A DNA stretch of 64,000 nt from Sulfopaludibacter sp035606355 (lineage in GTDB: Bacteria > Acidobacteriota > Terriglobia > Bryobacterales > Bryobacteraceae), in the NCBI GenBank assembly GCA_035606355.1, contig DATNFO010000025.1, positions 33,232 through 97,231 on the forward strand, given 5' to 3'. Positions 55,604 through 64,000 of this stretch are shown here, piece by piece. Below the pieces are notes generated by a model. That model did not search any database. It was not told the origin of the DNA and worked only from the letters and a program-made list of their open reading frames with translations. Each line of letters starts with the position of its first letter. The first letter of the stretch is position 1. The position numbers were made by a program, and so were the translations under genes.

Positions 55604-56320
55604 ATGCGCCGCCTTGCCGTCCTGCTTTTTTTCACGTCACTCGGAGCCGCACAGACGTTTGAAGCGGCATCGATCCACGTTGTCAACACGCCGGCGGGAC
55701 CGTACCACTTCACCGTCACCCCCAACCGCATGGACATTCTGCGCTTCAGCCTGACCGGGCTGATTCTGCAGGCGTTCGACCTTTATCCGTTTCAGCTCTC
55801 CGGCCCGGATTGGATGGGCAACCGGACCTTCGAGATACAGGCGACCAGCGGAGCCCCCGCGTCGAAGGACGAGATGCGCGTCATGCTCCGCAATCTGCTG
55901 ATCGAGCGCTTCGCGCTGGTGACGCATTGGGAGACGCGTCAGGATTCCGTCTATCGTCTGGAACTGCCGCCCAGCGGAGTCAAAATGAAAGCCGTCGAGA
56001 CCGGCTACGCCGGGGCTAACTCCCCTATGCGGGACGGCAACACATGCCATCTCAACGGGCCGATGTCCATGCGCCAACTCGCGGGAAGCTTGCGGTCGTT
56101 CATGGGCAAACCGGTGCTGGACGATACCAAACTCGATGGCTTCTTCACCATCGATCTCGCCTTTGCGTGCGATTCCATAGATCCGGCGAAGGAGCCTTCG
56201 TCCGCGCCGCCGCTGGTAAGTGCCGTCGAGAAGCAACTCGGAGTCCGGCTGGTCTCCGGCAAGGCTGAGGTGAACCACTTAGTCGTCGACCATGCCGCGC
56301 AGCTTCCCACAGGCAATTAG
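55604..56320 (+). CDS. TIGR03435-family secreted protein
   Basis: 238 residues with a signal peptide (MRRLAVLLFFTSLGAAQ) and the TIGR03435 pattern: 'FEAASIHVVN', 'TGLILQAFDLYPFQLSGPDW', 'FEIQATSGAP', 'MLRNLLIERFALVTHWETRQ', 'YRLELPPSG' and 'LVSAVEKQLGVRLVSGKAEV' near the end. The family is highly expanded in Solibacter and of unknown function. It precedes receptor 3 on the same strand with a 114-base gap. Confidence 0.9.
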   Translation: MRRLAVLLFFTSLGAAQTFEAASIHVVNTPAGPYHFTVTPNRMDILRFSLTGLILQAFDLYPFQLSGPDWMGNRTFEIQATSGAPASKDEMRVMLRNLLIERFALVTHWETRQDSVYRLELPPSGVKMKAVETGYAGANSPMRDGNTCHLNGPMSMRQLAGSLRSFMGKPVLDDTKLDGFFTIDLAFACDSIDPAKEPSSAPPLVSAVEKQLGVRLVSGKAEVNHLVVDHAAQLPTGN

Positions 56321-56434
56321 TTCATAGGTGCCCATTCGTAAGTCGCCGTACGGTCTTTCAAACACAAGTGCGGTTGGCGCTCGCCCGCTTTCCCTCAGGA
56401 CAATAAGAACAGTTCGCTTCGGTTGCGAGGGTCT

Positions 56435-59400
56435 ATGTCCAAACGAATTGTAATTCTGCTGCTCACTTGCACGGCTGCGCTTGCGCAATTCAACGCGGCG
56501 CTGCAGGGCACGGTAAGCGATCCTTCTGGCGCCGTCATCCCGGGCGCCACCGTCACGCTCACCAACAACGAGACAAACGCAAAACAGACCATGACTTCCA
56601 GCGGTGAAGGCTTCTATCGCTTCACCGGACTGGCGCCGGGAACCTACACGCTTTCGGCCGAGGCCCAAAAGTTCAACCGGCAGGAAGTGAAGAATATCGC
56701 CGTGCAGGCGGAACAGACCCAGGCCGCTAACGTCACGTTGACGCCCGGGCAGATCACGCAGACGGTGACCGTCACCGCCGAAAACAACGTCGCGCTGCAA
56801 ACCGAGAACGCGCAGGTGGGCACGCAGATCAACGCGCAGGAAGTGACCAGTCTGCCGCAGTTCGGCCGCGATCCGTACGAGCTGGTGCGGCTTTCGCCTA
56901 ACGTGACGGCGGATATGGCGCGCAGCGGATCCGGGCAGGCCGTCGGCTTGCCGAACACCACCGGGCCGGGCGGCTCTAACTCGGGGATTTTTCAGACGGA
57001 GAATCAACTGCCTGTCTCGGCGAACGGCCAGCGCATGTCGAACAACGATTACGAAATCGACGGCGTGAGCGTCAATAGCCTGGGCTGGGGCGGGTCGGCA
57101 GTGATCACCCCCAATCAGGAATCCATTAAGCAGATGGTGGTGCTGACAAATGCGTATTCGGCGGAGTGGGGCCGCAATTCGGGCGCGCAGATCAACGTCA
57201 TTTCGCAGAACGGCACGGACCAGCTACACGGCAGCGGCGTATTTCATCTGGATTCGCCGGGGCTCAACGCGTATAACAAGTGGGGTGGTCCGGCGGGCGC
57301 CGCGCCGGTCCGCGACAACAACTTATTGCGTCAATACGCCGCTAGCATCGGTGGACCGATCATCAAAGACAAGCTGTTCTGGTTCTTCTCTTATGAAGGC
57401 CTGCGGGAGCACAGCAGCAACGTATACACCACGTGGGTGGAGACTCCGCAATTCCGGCAGGCTCTGGTGGCCGCGCGTCCTAACACCATTACGGCGCAGA
57501 TTTTTGGGTCGCCGGGCATTGCGCCCCGCGTGATCAACGTACTGAATTCGCCGTGTCCCACGGCGTTCGCCGCAGGCACGTGCCAGCAGGTGACGGGCGG
57601 CATCGACGTCGGGTCTTTTACGGGCGCGACGGGCCAGTACACGCCGGGAATTACAGGTGGCGGCCTGGACGGTGTGGCGGACTTGGAATTTGCGCAGCTC
57701 GCCTCGCCAAGCACGACGGAGGGCAACCAGTATAACGGGCGCGTCGACTTCAATGCGACGGCGAAGGATTCCGCATTCGTGAGCATGTACTTCACGAAGC
57801 TGTACAATCTCGGCGCGGACACCAGCACGGGCAGCCGGCCGATGGCGGATGTGAATTTCGGGCCGCTGAACACGGCAGTGACCGCGCAGTACAACCGGAT
57901 CGTCTCGCCGACCATGTTGAATGAGCTGCGGGCAAACCTGACGCGGTTCGCCGCGAATCAGGTAACTTCCAACGCGGGTGTCGTGAACTATGGGATTCCG
58001 CGCGTGGAGGTGCAGGGCTACCCCATTTCGCGCCTGGAATTCGGAGCGGCGCAGGGTGAATCTTCGCCCGGCATTTTCGCTCAGAACACGTATGAGGTGC
58101 GGGACCAGTTCAATTGGGTGCACGGCAATCACGGATTGAAGCTCGGCGTAGAGATGCGGCGCGAGCAGGATAACAACAACCTGGTGGGCGGCGCGCGGCC
58201 GGACTTTGTGTTCAACGGCCTGTGGGATCTGGCCAACGGCGCGGCAATTTTCGAAGGCATTGACGCCAATCCGGTCACCGGCGGACCGGCGAACTCGCAG
58301 CGGTACCTGCGGACGCCGTATTACGGCTGGTTCGTGCAGGACGATTGGAAAGTGCGGCCGAACCTGACTGTGAACCTCGGCGTGCGATGGGAGTATTTCA
58401 GCCCCGTTTCCGATGCACACGGGCAACTGAGTAATATCGTGTTCGGTTCGCAGGGCCTTGCGAATGCCACGGTACAGCAGGTGGACCGGATGTACCGGCC
58501 GGATCGCAACAACTTCGCGCCCCGCCTCGGCTTTGCCTACACACCCGGGCGTATGAATCAGAAGTTAGTGGTGCGTGGCGGTTTCGGTATCTTCTACGAC
58601 CGTATTCCGGAAGTATTGTTCACCAATGCCGCTGCGAATCCGCCGTTCTTCGCGCGCTACGGCATCTGCTGCGGTACGGCGGCTAACCCGTTTGTCGGCG
58701 GCCAGATCCAATATGAGCTGGGCACGAGTAACTCGCCGTTCAGCTACCCGGCGAATCCGGCATTGGCCCAGGGCATCAACGCCGCGACCGGGACGCCTAA
58801 CGCCGGCGCAGTTGAGATCTGGGGTGCTCAGCAATACATGCCCAATCCGATGATCTATGTCTACTCGATGGATGTCGAGTATACCCTGCCCGCACGCGTA
58901 GTGCTTGATTTAGGCTACTCGGGAAGCACGGGACGTCATCTGATCCGGCTGGTGAATGAGAATTACCTGTATCCGAATAACATGAACTTGAAGGGCGGCG
59001 CGGCATTCACGGCTGTTTACATTCCACAGCCCGATTCCAACCAGAATTACAATGCCGGGCTGGTATCGCTGCGGCGCAGTATGAATCGGGGCTTCCAACT
59101 GATCGCGAATTATAAGTGGTCTAAGAGCCTCGATAACTCGTCTTATGAAGGGCCTGGCTTTGTCACGAATCAGACTTATCCGCAGAATAACCGCCTGGAA
59201 TGGGGTCCCTCGGACTATGATGTGCGGCACCTGGTTACCGCGTCCGTGGTTTGGGATATCCCGACCGGCCACATGGGAGGAGTCATGAAGAGTATCTTCG
59301 GGGGCTGGCAACTGGCGCCGATCGAGACCTGGCACACGGGCTATCCGTGGACTCCCGTGATCGGCCAGAGCGTGCAAACTCCCGGCGGTCCCTCGCTCTC

Positions 59401-59791
59401 GCCCATCCGCCCGACGCAGTATTTCGGCGGGGCCGGCAGCAGCCAGTCTATCGACGCATTTATGACCGGGAGCAACTTCCCGAAGGGGGGCAAGGCATAC
59501 TTCAATACGACGGCTAGCGGACCTCCGGGAATCGGCCGCAATTCTTTCCGCGGGCCGCGGTTCTGGCAAACGGATCTGTCTTTTGCGAAGTTCATTCGCA
59601 TGCCGTTCTTCTTTGGGGAAGGCAGCAACCTGGAACTGCGGGGAAACTTCTTCAATATCTTCAACCAGCTAAACCTGCAGCCGTTGAACTTTAGCGCACA
59701 GGGTACGCACCCCGAACTGAATTTCTTCGGTACCTCTCCGGGCGCTTTGGCGGGGCGAGTAGTAGAGTTACAGGCTCGCTTTAGCTTCTAA
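56435..59791 (+). CDS. Oar-like TonB-dependent outer-membrane receptor 3
   Basis: 1118 residues: signal peptide (MSKRIVILLLTCTAALAQ), carboxypeptidase-regulatory-like domain (about 22-105, 'GTVSDPSGAVIPGATVTL'), plug region and large barrel with a C-terminal 'LQARFSF' assembly signature. ATG 56435 is preceded by GAGGG. It is 7 bases from GH39, making a putative hemicellulose uptake unit; the ligand is inferred from neighbours. Confidence 0.92.
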   Translation: MSKRIVILLLTCTAALAQFNAALQGTVSDPSGAVIPGATVTLTNNETNAKQTMTSSGEGFYRFTGLAPGTYTLSAEAQKFNRQEVKNIAVQAEQTQAANVTLTPGQITQTVTVTAENNVALQTENAQVGTQINAQEVTSLPQFGRDPYELVRLSPNVTADMARSGSGQAVGLPNTTGPGGSNSGIFQTENQLPVSANGQRMSNNDYEIDGVSVNSLGWGGSAVITPNQESIKQMVVLTNAYSAEWGRNSGAQINVISQNGTDQLHGSGVFHLDSPGLNAYNKWGGPAGAAPVRDNNLLRQYAASIGGPIIKDKLFWFFSYEGLREHSSNVYTTWVETPQFRQALVAARPNTITAQIFGSPGIAPRVINVLNSPCPTAFAAGTCQQVTGGIDVGSFTGATGQYTPGITGGGLDGVADLEFAQLASPSTTEGNQYNGRVDFNATAKDSAFVSMYFTKLYNLGADTSTGSRPMADVNFGPLNTAVTAQYNRIVSPTMLNELRANLTRFAANQVTSNAGVVNYGIPRVEVQGYPISRLEFGAAQGESSPGIFAQNTYEVRDQFNWVHGNHGLKLGVEMRREQDNNNLVGGARPDFVFNGLWDLANGAAIFEGIDANPVTGGPANSQRYLRTPYYGWFVQDDWKVRPNLTVNLGVRWEYFSPVSDAHGQLSNIVFGSQGLANATVQQVDRMYRPDRNNFAPRLGFAYTPGRMNQKLVVRGGFGIFYDRIPEVLFTNAAANPPFFARYGICCGTAANPFVGGQIQYELGTSNSPFSYPANPALAQGINAATGTPNAGAVEIWGAQQYMPNPMIYVYSMDVEYTLPARVVLDLGYSGSTGRHLIRLVNENYLYPNNMNLKGGAAFTAVYIPQPDSNQNYNAGLVSLRRSMNRGFQLIANYKWSKSLDNSSYEGPGFVTNQTYPQNNRLEWGPSDYDVRHLVTASVVWDIPTGHMGGVMKSIFGGWQLAPIETWHTGYPWTPVIGQSVQTPGGPSLSPIRPTQYFGGAGSSQSIDAFMTGSNFPKGGKAYFNTTASGPPGIGRNSFRGPRFWQTDLSFAKFIRMPFFFGEGSNLELRGNFFNIFNQLNLQPLNFSAQGTHPELNFFGTSPGALAGRVVELQARFSF

Positions 59792-59798
59792 TGGAACG

Positions 59799-61286
59799 AT
59801 GAAGATCTTTTTCCGCTGCGTCGCGGCGGCGGCCCTGTTCGCCATCGGCGCGTGGGGGCAACCGCTCGACGCAACCGTCGATACGCGCGCTGCCGCTCGC
59901 CCCTTCCCGCATTTTTGGGAACAGATGTTCGGCAGCGGCCGGGCGGTGCTTTCGCTGCGCGACGATTATCGCCGCGACCTGCGGCAGGTACGGGACGCCA
60001 CGGGCTTTCGCTACGTCCGCTTTCACGGGATCTTCGACGATGAGATGGGAGTGGTGCAGAAGGATGCCCAGGGCCGGGTGACCTATAACTTCTCGTATGT
60101 GGATCAGGTATATGACTGGCTGGTTGAAAACCATGTCCGTCCGTATGTGGAACTCAGTTTCATGCCCAAGGTGCTGGCGGCATCGCAGACGTCGCATGCT
60201 TTCTGGTATAAGCCGCTGCCGAATCCGCCGGCGTCTTACGATGCATGGGGCGAGCTGATCGCCAATTTCGCACACCACGTCGTGCAGCGTTATGGCATCG
60301 GCGAAGTATCGCAGTGGTACTTCGAAGTCTGGAACGAACCGAATATCGATTTCTGGACCGGCGACCCCAAGCAATCCACGTATTTCGAACTGTATGACGC
60401 CGCCGTCAAGGCGCTGAAGGGTGTGAATGCGCGCCTACGGGTCGGCGGCCCTTCCACCGCTCAGGCCGCATGGGTGGACGCGATGATCGCGCACGCCGAT
60501 GAGGCGCATGTTCCCTTGGACTTCGTCTCGACGCACGTATATGCGAACGATACCCCCAAGGACGTTTTCGGCGCGCCGGGTCCAATCGACCGCTTCGACA
60601 TGGTGGCGCGAAGCGTGAAGAAAGTCTATGACCAGGTGAAACGGTCCGCGCATCCGGACCTGCCGATCATCTGGAGCGAGTACAACGCCAGTTACGCGAA
60701 TGAGCCGCCGGTCACCGATGCGGCGTTTATGGGTCCGTGGCTGGCCAATAACATTCGGCTCTGCGATGGCATGCAGAGCATGATGTCTTACTGGACGTTC
60801 AGCGACGTATTCGAGGAGCAGGGTGTGGTGAAGACGCCCTTCTACGGCGGCTTTGGCCTTCTGGCGGAGCGCAGTATTCCCAAGCCGGCTTACAACGCGT
60901 TCGTCCTGCTGCACCGGCTCGGGACGCAGCGGATTCCGGTGGATGCGCCGTGGGTGCTGGCGACGCGCGGCGATGGCGGGAAACTCGCGATCGCCGCATG
61001 GAACTATGCGCCGCCCGAGGATGCCGGTCACGAGGTGAGCGCACGCATCCGTCTGACGGGGCCGCACGGCGCGCATGCGCGAATTCAGACGGTGGACGGG
61101 CACCGCGGGTCGCCGCTGCCGGCGTGGGAAAGCATGGGGCGTTCCGCCTTCCCTTCGCCCGCGCAGATCGTGCAATTGCGGCGCGCGGCAGTGATGCCCG
61201 CGCCCGCGGAAATCGCGATTTCGGGGGATACCATCCAGTTCCGGCTTGCTCCCCACGCCTTGGCTTTGATAGAAATCACTCCATGA
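59799..61286 (+). CDS. GH39 beta-xylosidase-like glycoside hydrolase
   Basis: 495 residues with a signal peptide (to about 20). Acid/base Glu180 lies in 'FEVWNEPNIDFW' and nucleophile Glu294 in 'PIIWSEYNASY', both in the right spacing for a GH39 TIM barrel; a C-terminal beta-sandwich follows. GH39 members include beta-xylosidases and alpha-L-iduronidases; exported beta-xylosidase is most likely but substrate is not certain. The stop overlaps the next start (ATGA). Confidence 0.9.
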   Translation: MKIFFRCVAAAALFAIGAWGQPLDATVDTRAAARPFPHFWEQMFGSGRAVLSLRDDYRRDLRQVRDATGFRYVRFHGIFDDEMGVVQKDAQGRVTYNFSYVDQVYDWLVENHVRPYVELSFMPKVLAASQTSHAFWYKPLPNPPASYDAWGELIANFAHHVVQRYGIGEVSQWYFEVWNEPNIDFWTGDPKQSTYFELYDAAVKALKGVNARLRVGGPSTAQAAWVDAMIAHADEAHVPLDFVSTHVYANDTPKDVFGAPGPIDRFDMVARSVKKVYDQVKRSAHPDLPIIWSEYNASYANEPPVTDAAFMGPWLANNIRLCDGMQSMMSYWTFSDVFEEQGVVKTPFYGGFGLLAERSIPKPAYNAFVLLHRLGTQRIPVDAPWVLATRGDGGKLAIAAWNYAPPEDAGHEVSARIRLTGPHGAHARIQTVDGHRGSPLPAWESMGRSAFPSPAQIVQLRRAAVMPAPAEIAISGDTIQFRLAPHALALIEITP

Positions 61287-62545
61287 CACGGCGGACATTG
61301 CTCGCCACGTTCGCGGCCGCTCCCGTAGCGCGAAGCGCCATAGTTGGCGAGCCGTTCCTTGAAGACTTGAGCCACCGGTGCTTCCGCTTTTTGTGGGAGC
61401 AGGCCGACCCCACGACGGGGCTGGTGATGGATCGCGCGCGGACGGATGGCACGCGCGAGCCGCGCGCGGCGAACTTCGCGACCATTGCCGCGACGGGATT
61501 CGGATTGAGCGGAATCTGCATCGCCGCGGAGCGGAAGTGGATCTCCGGCCGTGATGCCGCGGCGCGCGTCCGCGCCACCTTGCAGGCATTCGATTCGAAG
61601 ATCGAAAATCAGCACGGCTGGTTCTACCACTTCCTCGACGGCACAACCGGCGAACGCGCGCGCAAGTGCGAGCTATCGAGTATCGATACCGGCCTGCTCT
61701 TATGCGGCGTGCTGACCGCGCGTCAATACTTTCATCGCGATTCGGAGATCGTCAAACTGGCGACGCGCATTTGGGAGCGCGTGGATTTTGAGTGGATGCT
61801 GAACGGCAGCCCGAACATTTTGTCGCATGGCTGGAAACCGGAGACCGGCTTTCTGCCGGCGCGCTGGGCGAAGACCAGCGAAGGCATTTTGCTGTATCTG
61901 CTCGGTATAGGGTCGCCCACGCAGCCGCTGCCGCCGGAGTCGTGGTATGCGTGGGAGCGGCAGACGGTGACTTATGCCGGAATGACTTATGTGTCGGGCG
62001 CGCCGCTATTCACCCATCAGTATCCGCAGGCCTGGTTCGATTTGCGCGGGTTAAAGGATAAGGCGCCGTCGTCGATCGATTACTTCGAGAACGCAAAGAC
62101 GGCGACGCAGGCGAATCGCGCGTTTTGCGTGGACTTAGCCCACGAGTTTCCGAAGAGTTACTCGCCGGAAATCTGGGGGCTCAGCGCGTCGGACGGGGAG
62201 CACGGCTATCATGCATGGGGCAATCCGCCGAAACGCGACAACATCGATGGCACGGTAGTGCCGTGCGCTCCCGGAGGGTCGATGATGTTTCTGCCGGATC
62301 TCTGTTTGGCAGACCTGCGCAACATGCAGGCGAAGTTCGGAGACAAAATTTGGGGGCGCTACGGGTTTGCCGACGCGTTCAATCCAACCACGGATTGGGT
62401 GGACGCTGATGTGCTCGGGATCGACCAGGGAATCACGCTATTGAGTACGGAGAACGCCCGCACGGGCAACGTATGGAAATGGTTCATGAAGAACCCGGAA
62501 GCCAAACGAGCCCTGGACCTGGCAGGGTTCAGCCGCGCGCGGTGA
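61283..62545 (+). CDS. Glycoamylase-like (PF10091, GH144-type) exported glycan hydrolase
   Basis: 420 residues. The N-terminus 'MTRRTLLATFAAAPVARS' resembles a twin-arginine signal. The (alpha/alpha)6 fold shows 'HRCFRFLWEQADPTTGLVMD', 'GFGLSGICIAAERKWISG', 'GWFYHFLDGTTGERARKCE', 'FTHQYPQAWFDLRGLKD' and 'WGLSASDGEHGYHAWGNPP'. PF10091 proteins include GH144 beta-1,2-glucanases; the exact bond cleaved is not inferable. Coupled to GH39, so it probably acts on the same plant-derived glycan set. Confidence 0.88.
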   Translation: MTRRTLLATFAAAPVARSAIVGEPFLEDLSHRCFRFLWEQADPTTGLVMDRARTDGTREPRAANFATIAATGFGLSGICIAAERKWISGRDAAARVRATLQAFDSKIENQHGWFYHFLDGTTGERARKCELSSIDTGLLLCGVLTARQYFHRDSEIVKLATRIWERVDFEWMLNGSPNILSHGWKPETGFLPARWAKTSEGILLYLLGIGSPTQPLPPESWYAWERQTVTYAGMTYVSGAPLFTHQYPQAWFDLRGLKDKAPSSIDYFENAKTATQANRAFCVDLAHEFPKSYSPEIWGLSASDGEHGYHAWGNPPKRDNIDGTVVPCAPGGSMMFLPDLCLADLRNMQAKFGDKIWGRYGFADAFNPTTDWVDADVLGIDQGITLLSTENARTGNVWKWFMKNPEAKRALDLAGFSRAR

Positions 62546-62572
62546 GCCGCAACAGGACCCTCGTGCCACTTA

Positions 62573-63448
62573 CTAATGCGTCATTGAGTAAATGACGTAA
62601 TTGATTCCGATTCGGATGCCGAGCGCCGAGAATTTTTCCGGGTAGCGCGGGTCGTCTGCCCATTCCCAGGAATCGCCGATATCGGAGTTGAAACAGATGG
62701 CGACCATCACGCGGCCTTTGTCATCGTAGATGCCGTACCAGTGCGCGACCGTGCCCACCGCGCGCTGCGACATCGGGCCGTAAGGCCTCAAACTCCACTG
62801 TCCGAGAACCTGATAGCGGTCGTCGAGGTCATAGACGCAGTGAAAAATGGGGTCTGCCGAAGGCATCTCGACCACTGGATGGTCCGGGAACACCTTATTC
62901 ATAGTTTCGGCGAAGCGGCCGTATTCTTCCGCGCCCCAAAAATCGTCCAGCATAAGAAATCCGCCGCGAAGTAAGTACTCGCGGAGCACTTTCACTTGCG
63001 GATCGGTGAGCTTCCAATCGCCCATTTCGCCGGCGTTCATCCACGGCCAGTTGTAGAAGTCGTCAAGATCGTCGGGACTGACCGGCTGTTCCACGCTACG
63101 CACATTGACGCGCGTCAACCGGCGTACCGCGGCGGCGAAGTGGCGGTCGGCGCGCGGATAATCCTGTGTCCAACTGGTGCCCCCCTGCCGCCAATCCTGG
63201 TCGTAACCACCGCCTTCTCCGCCGAATCCGAAGAAGCGCCGCCGGCCCCCCAGCAGCGAATTCGGGTGGTTGGGATACATGAGGCGCGCGAAGACCCATT
63301 CGGTTTTTTCCTGGTAGTCGGGAGGAAGAGGGATATCGTCCTGACGTTCGTAGCTGGGATAAACGCGGAACGGCTTCTGGAACGCGTAAACGGCGCCGAT
63401 GAGGACTATGCCGCAACCGATGACGGCGGGCAACCGGTGAAAGATCAT
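62573..63448 (-). CDS. DUF4159-domain protein with N-terminal membrane anchor
   Basis: 291 residues with an N-terminal signal or anchor (MIFHRLPAVIGCGIVLIGAVYAF) and a single DUF4159 domain: 'DRHFAAAVRRLTRVNVRSVE', 'LREYLLRGGFLMLDDFWG', 'WSLRPYGPMSQRAVGTVAHW' and 'WEWADDPRYPEKFSALGIRIGINYVIYSMTH'. The sequence before it contains a Gly-rich patch (RRRFFGFGGEGGGYDQDW). The family function is unknown, though it resembles ThuA/GATase-like folds. It converges with the glycan cluster. Confidence 0.88.
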   Translation of the reverse strand: MIFHRLPAVIGCGIVLIGAVYAFQKPFRVYPSYERQDDIPLPPDYQEKTEWVFARLMYPNHPNSLLGGRRRFFGFGGEGGGYDQDWRQGGTSWTQDYPRADRHFAAAVRRLTRVNVRSVEQPVSPDDLDDFYNWPWMNAGEMGDWKLTDPQVKVLREYLLRGGFLMLDDFWGAEEYGRFAETMNKVFPDHPVVEMPSADPIFHCVYDLDDRYQVLGQWSLRPYGPMSQRAVGTVAHWYGIYDDKGRVMVAICFNSDIGDSWEWADDPRYPEKFSALGIRIGINYVIYSMTH

Positions 63449-63532
63449 GTCCCTCGCTCTTGAACGCAGGATATCACGCGCGGCGCGGCGAACCGGTCGC
63501 GCTTACGGGCTGTGCAGAAATCCGGCTGCTGT

Positions 63533-63712
63533 TTCGATACACCTTTTACCGCTCCCTCACCGGTCTGTGAAAAAATCCGGTTCTCGTTGTTGTAGCGCTC
63601 CATTCGCGTTTCGATGCACCTTTTACCACTTCCTAACGGGCTTGTGAAAAAACCCGGCTGCCGTTCTCGTCGCGCTCCATCCGTCGTTCGATACACCTTT
63701 TACCGCTCCCTC
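63533..63712 (+). repeat. 77-bp tandem repeat (2 full units and a third partial)
   Basis: Units begin TTCGATRCACC at 63533, 63610 and 63687, exactly 77 bases apart. Each starts CACCTTTTACC and continues through GTGAAAAAA to CGCTCCATYCG. The third is cut by the palindromic core. The same unit start occurs at 16931-16950. Together with the following palindromes and spacers this fills 63449-63930, which has no gene. Confidence 0.85.
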
Positions 63713-63769
63713 ACGGTCGCGGCTCCGTTAGCAGAATCAACTACATACGGAGCCGTGACCGTAAGGGAG
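63713..63769. repeat. 57-bp palindromic core, copy A
   Basis: A 57-base sequence with arms CGGCTCCGT and ACGGAGCCG around a short AT-rich centre. It is identical to copy B. Inverted CACCTTTTACCG (63695-63706) and CGGTAAAAGGTG-like GTAAAAGGTGCC (63772-63783) flank it as in the 16.9-kb element. Confidence 0.85.
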
Positions 63770-63843
63770 CCGTAAAAGGTGCCGGCGATTCGAGTGCGTT
63801 TTGAAGTCGGCGTAAAAGCAACTCGATTTTTTCACAAACCCTA

Positions 63844-63900
63844 ACGGTCGCGGCTCCGTTAGCAGAATCAACTACATACGGAGCCGTGACCGTAAGGGAG
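63844..63900. repeat. 57-bp palindromic core, copy B
   Basis: Identical over 57 bases to the copy at 63713-63769, in the same orientation, 131 bases further on. The flanks differ from copy A (left TTTTTTCACAAACCCTA, right TAACCATGG). Confidence 0.85.
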
Positions 63901-63930
63901 TAACCATGGCCCTGTGGGCCGCCGATAGAA

Positions 63931-64000
63931 ATGAAAGTCGGCGTAGTGCATCCTGGTATCGGTAGCGGCGCGTTTGAGGTCGGTATTCCGCTCTGGAGAT
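63931..64000 (+). CDS. Possible start of a gene running off the window
   Basis: An ATG at 63931 opens a frame (MKVGVVHPGIGSGAFEVGIP...) to the window edge, directly after the repeat array. Only 23 codons are visible, no good Shine-Dalgarno precedes it, and another frame at 63906 is also open. No family can be named. Confidence 0.25.
   Translation, partial: MKVGVVHPGIGSGAFEVGIPLWR

Noticed and set aside
63533..63900. CRISPR array
   Set aside because: The 77-bp units are directly adjacent with no unique spacers, only two to three copies, and no cas genes are near.

Overview
The window looks like a chromosomal segment of an acidobacterium close to Bryobacterales / 'Candidatus Solibacter'. The grounds are high GC content, three very large Oar-type TonB-dependent receptors with an N-terminal carboxypeptidase-regulatory domain, a TIGR03435-family secreted protein (a family expanded in Solibacter), BshC, a PEP-CTERM remnant, and dense ATGA/GTGA gene overlaps. 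This is inference from gene content; no rRNA, tRNA or CRISPR array was seen.

Layout. 1-5000: 3' end of a site-2 protease (RseP-like), bshC, and a GH63-like glucosidase coupled to it. 5001-7849 (minus): a four-subunit 2-oxoacid:ferredoxin oxidoreductase (korDABC), preceded by the wreck of a PEP-CTERM gene. 8629-11807: an EamA exporter, a threonine-dehydratase-like enzyme and a tandem pair of secreted SIMPL-like proteins. 11835-16802 (minus): an ABC exporter (ATPase + FtsX-type permease) overlapping typA. 16803-18518: a nested repeat element, an IS630-type HTH fragment and two small unknown genes. 18515-21609: glycosyltransferase, sigma54 activator with an altered GAFTGA loop, RlpA, PilZ protein. 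21701-25110 (minus): sdhCAB. 25219-28313: a DinB-like protein, an orphan CpaF ATPase, a Nudix hydrolase and a PIN-domain toxin-antitoxin pair.

28419-31866 is a tightly coupled operon of histidine kinase, archaemetzincin protease and NtrC-type regulator, and is the most unusual gene arrangement here. 31894-36536 (minus): an Oar-like receptor and a GT9 glycosyltransferase. 36537-37329 holds no convincing gene but is strongly purine-skewed and rich in hairpins. 37330-47457 is a pectin locus: LysR, GH28, tagaturonate epimerase (UxaE), pectin methylesterase, a second GH28 and a receptor. galT (minus) diverges from an aromatic amino-acid operon trpC-trpF-trpB-trpA-aroQ-aroF-tyrA (48584-54076). A NYN nuclease with probable OST-HTH domains follows. 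55604-62545 is a second glycan cluster: TIGR03435 protein, receptor, GH39 and a GH144-like enzyme. A DUF4159 protein and an array of 77-bp tandem repeats plus palindromes close the window.

Two dispersed repeat families stand out. One is a short palindrome (consensus about ACCGG-N-C-YGGAG-N-CCGGT-NN-TTAC) lying between genes at about 4979, 11813, 21676 and 31867; its flanking GTAA supplies or abuts the stop codon of the neighbouring gene. The other is a palindrome of about 57 bp with associated 77-bp units, present near 16.9 kb and again at 63.5-63.9 kb.
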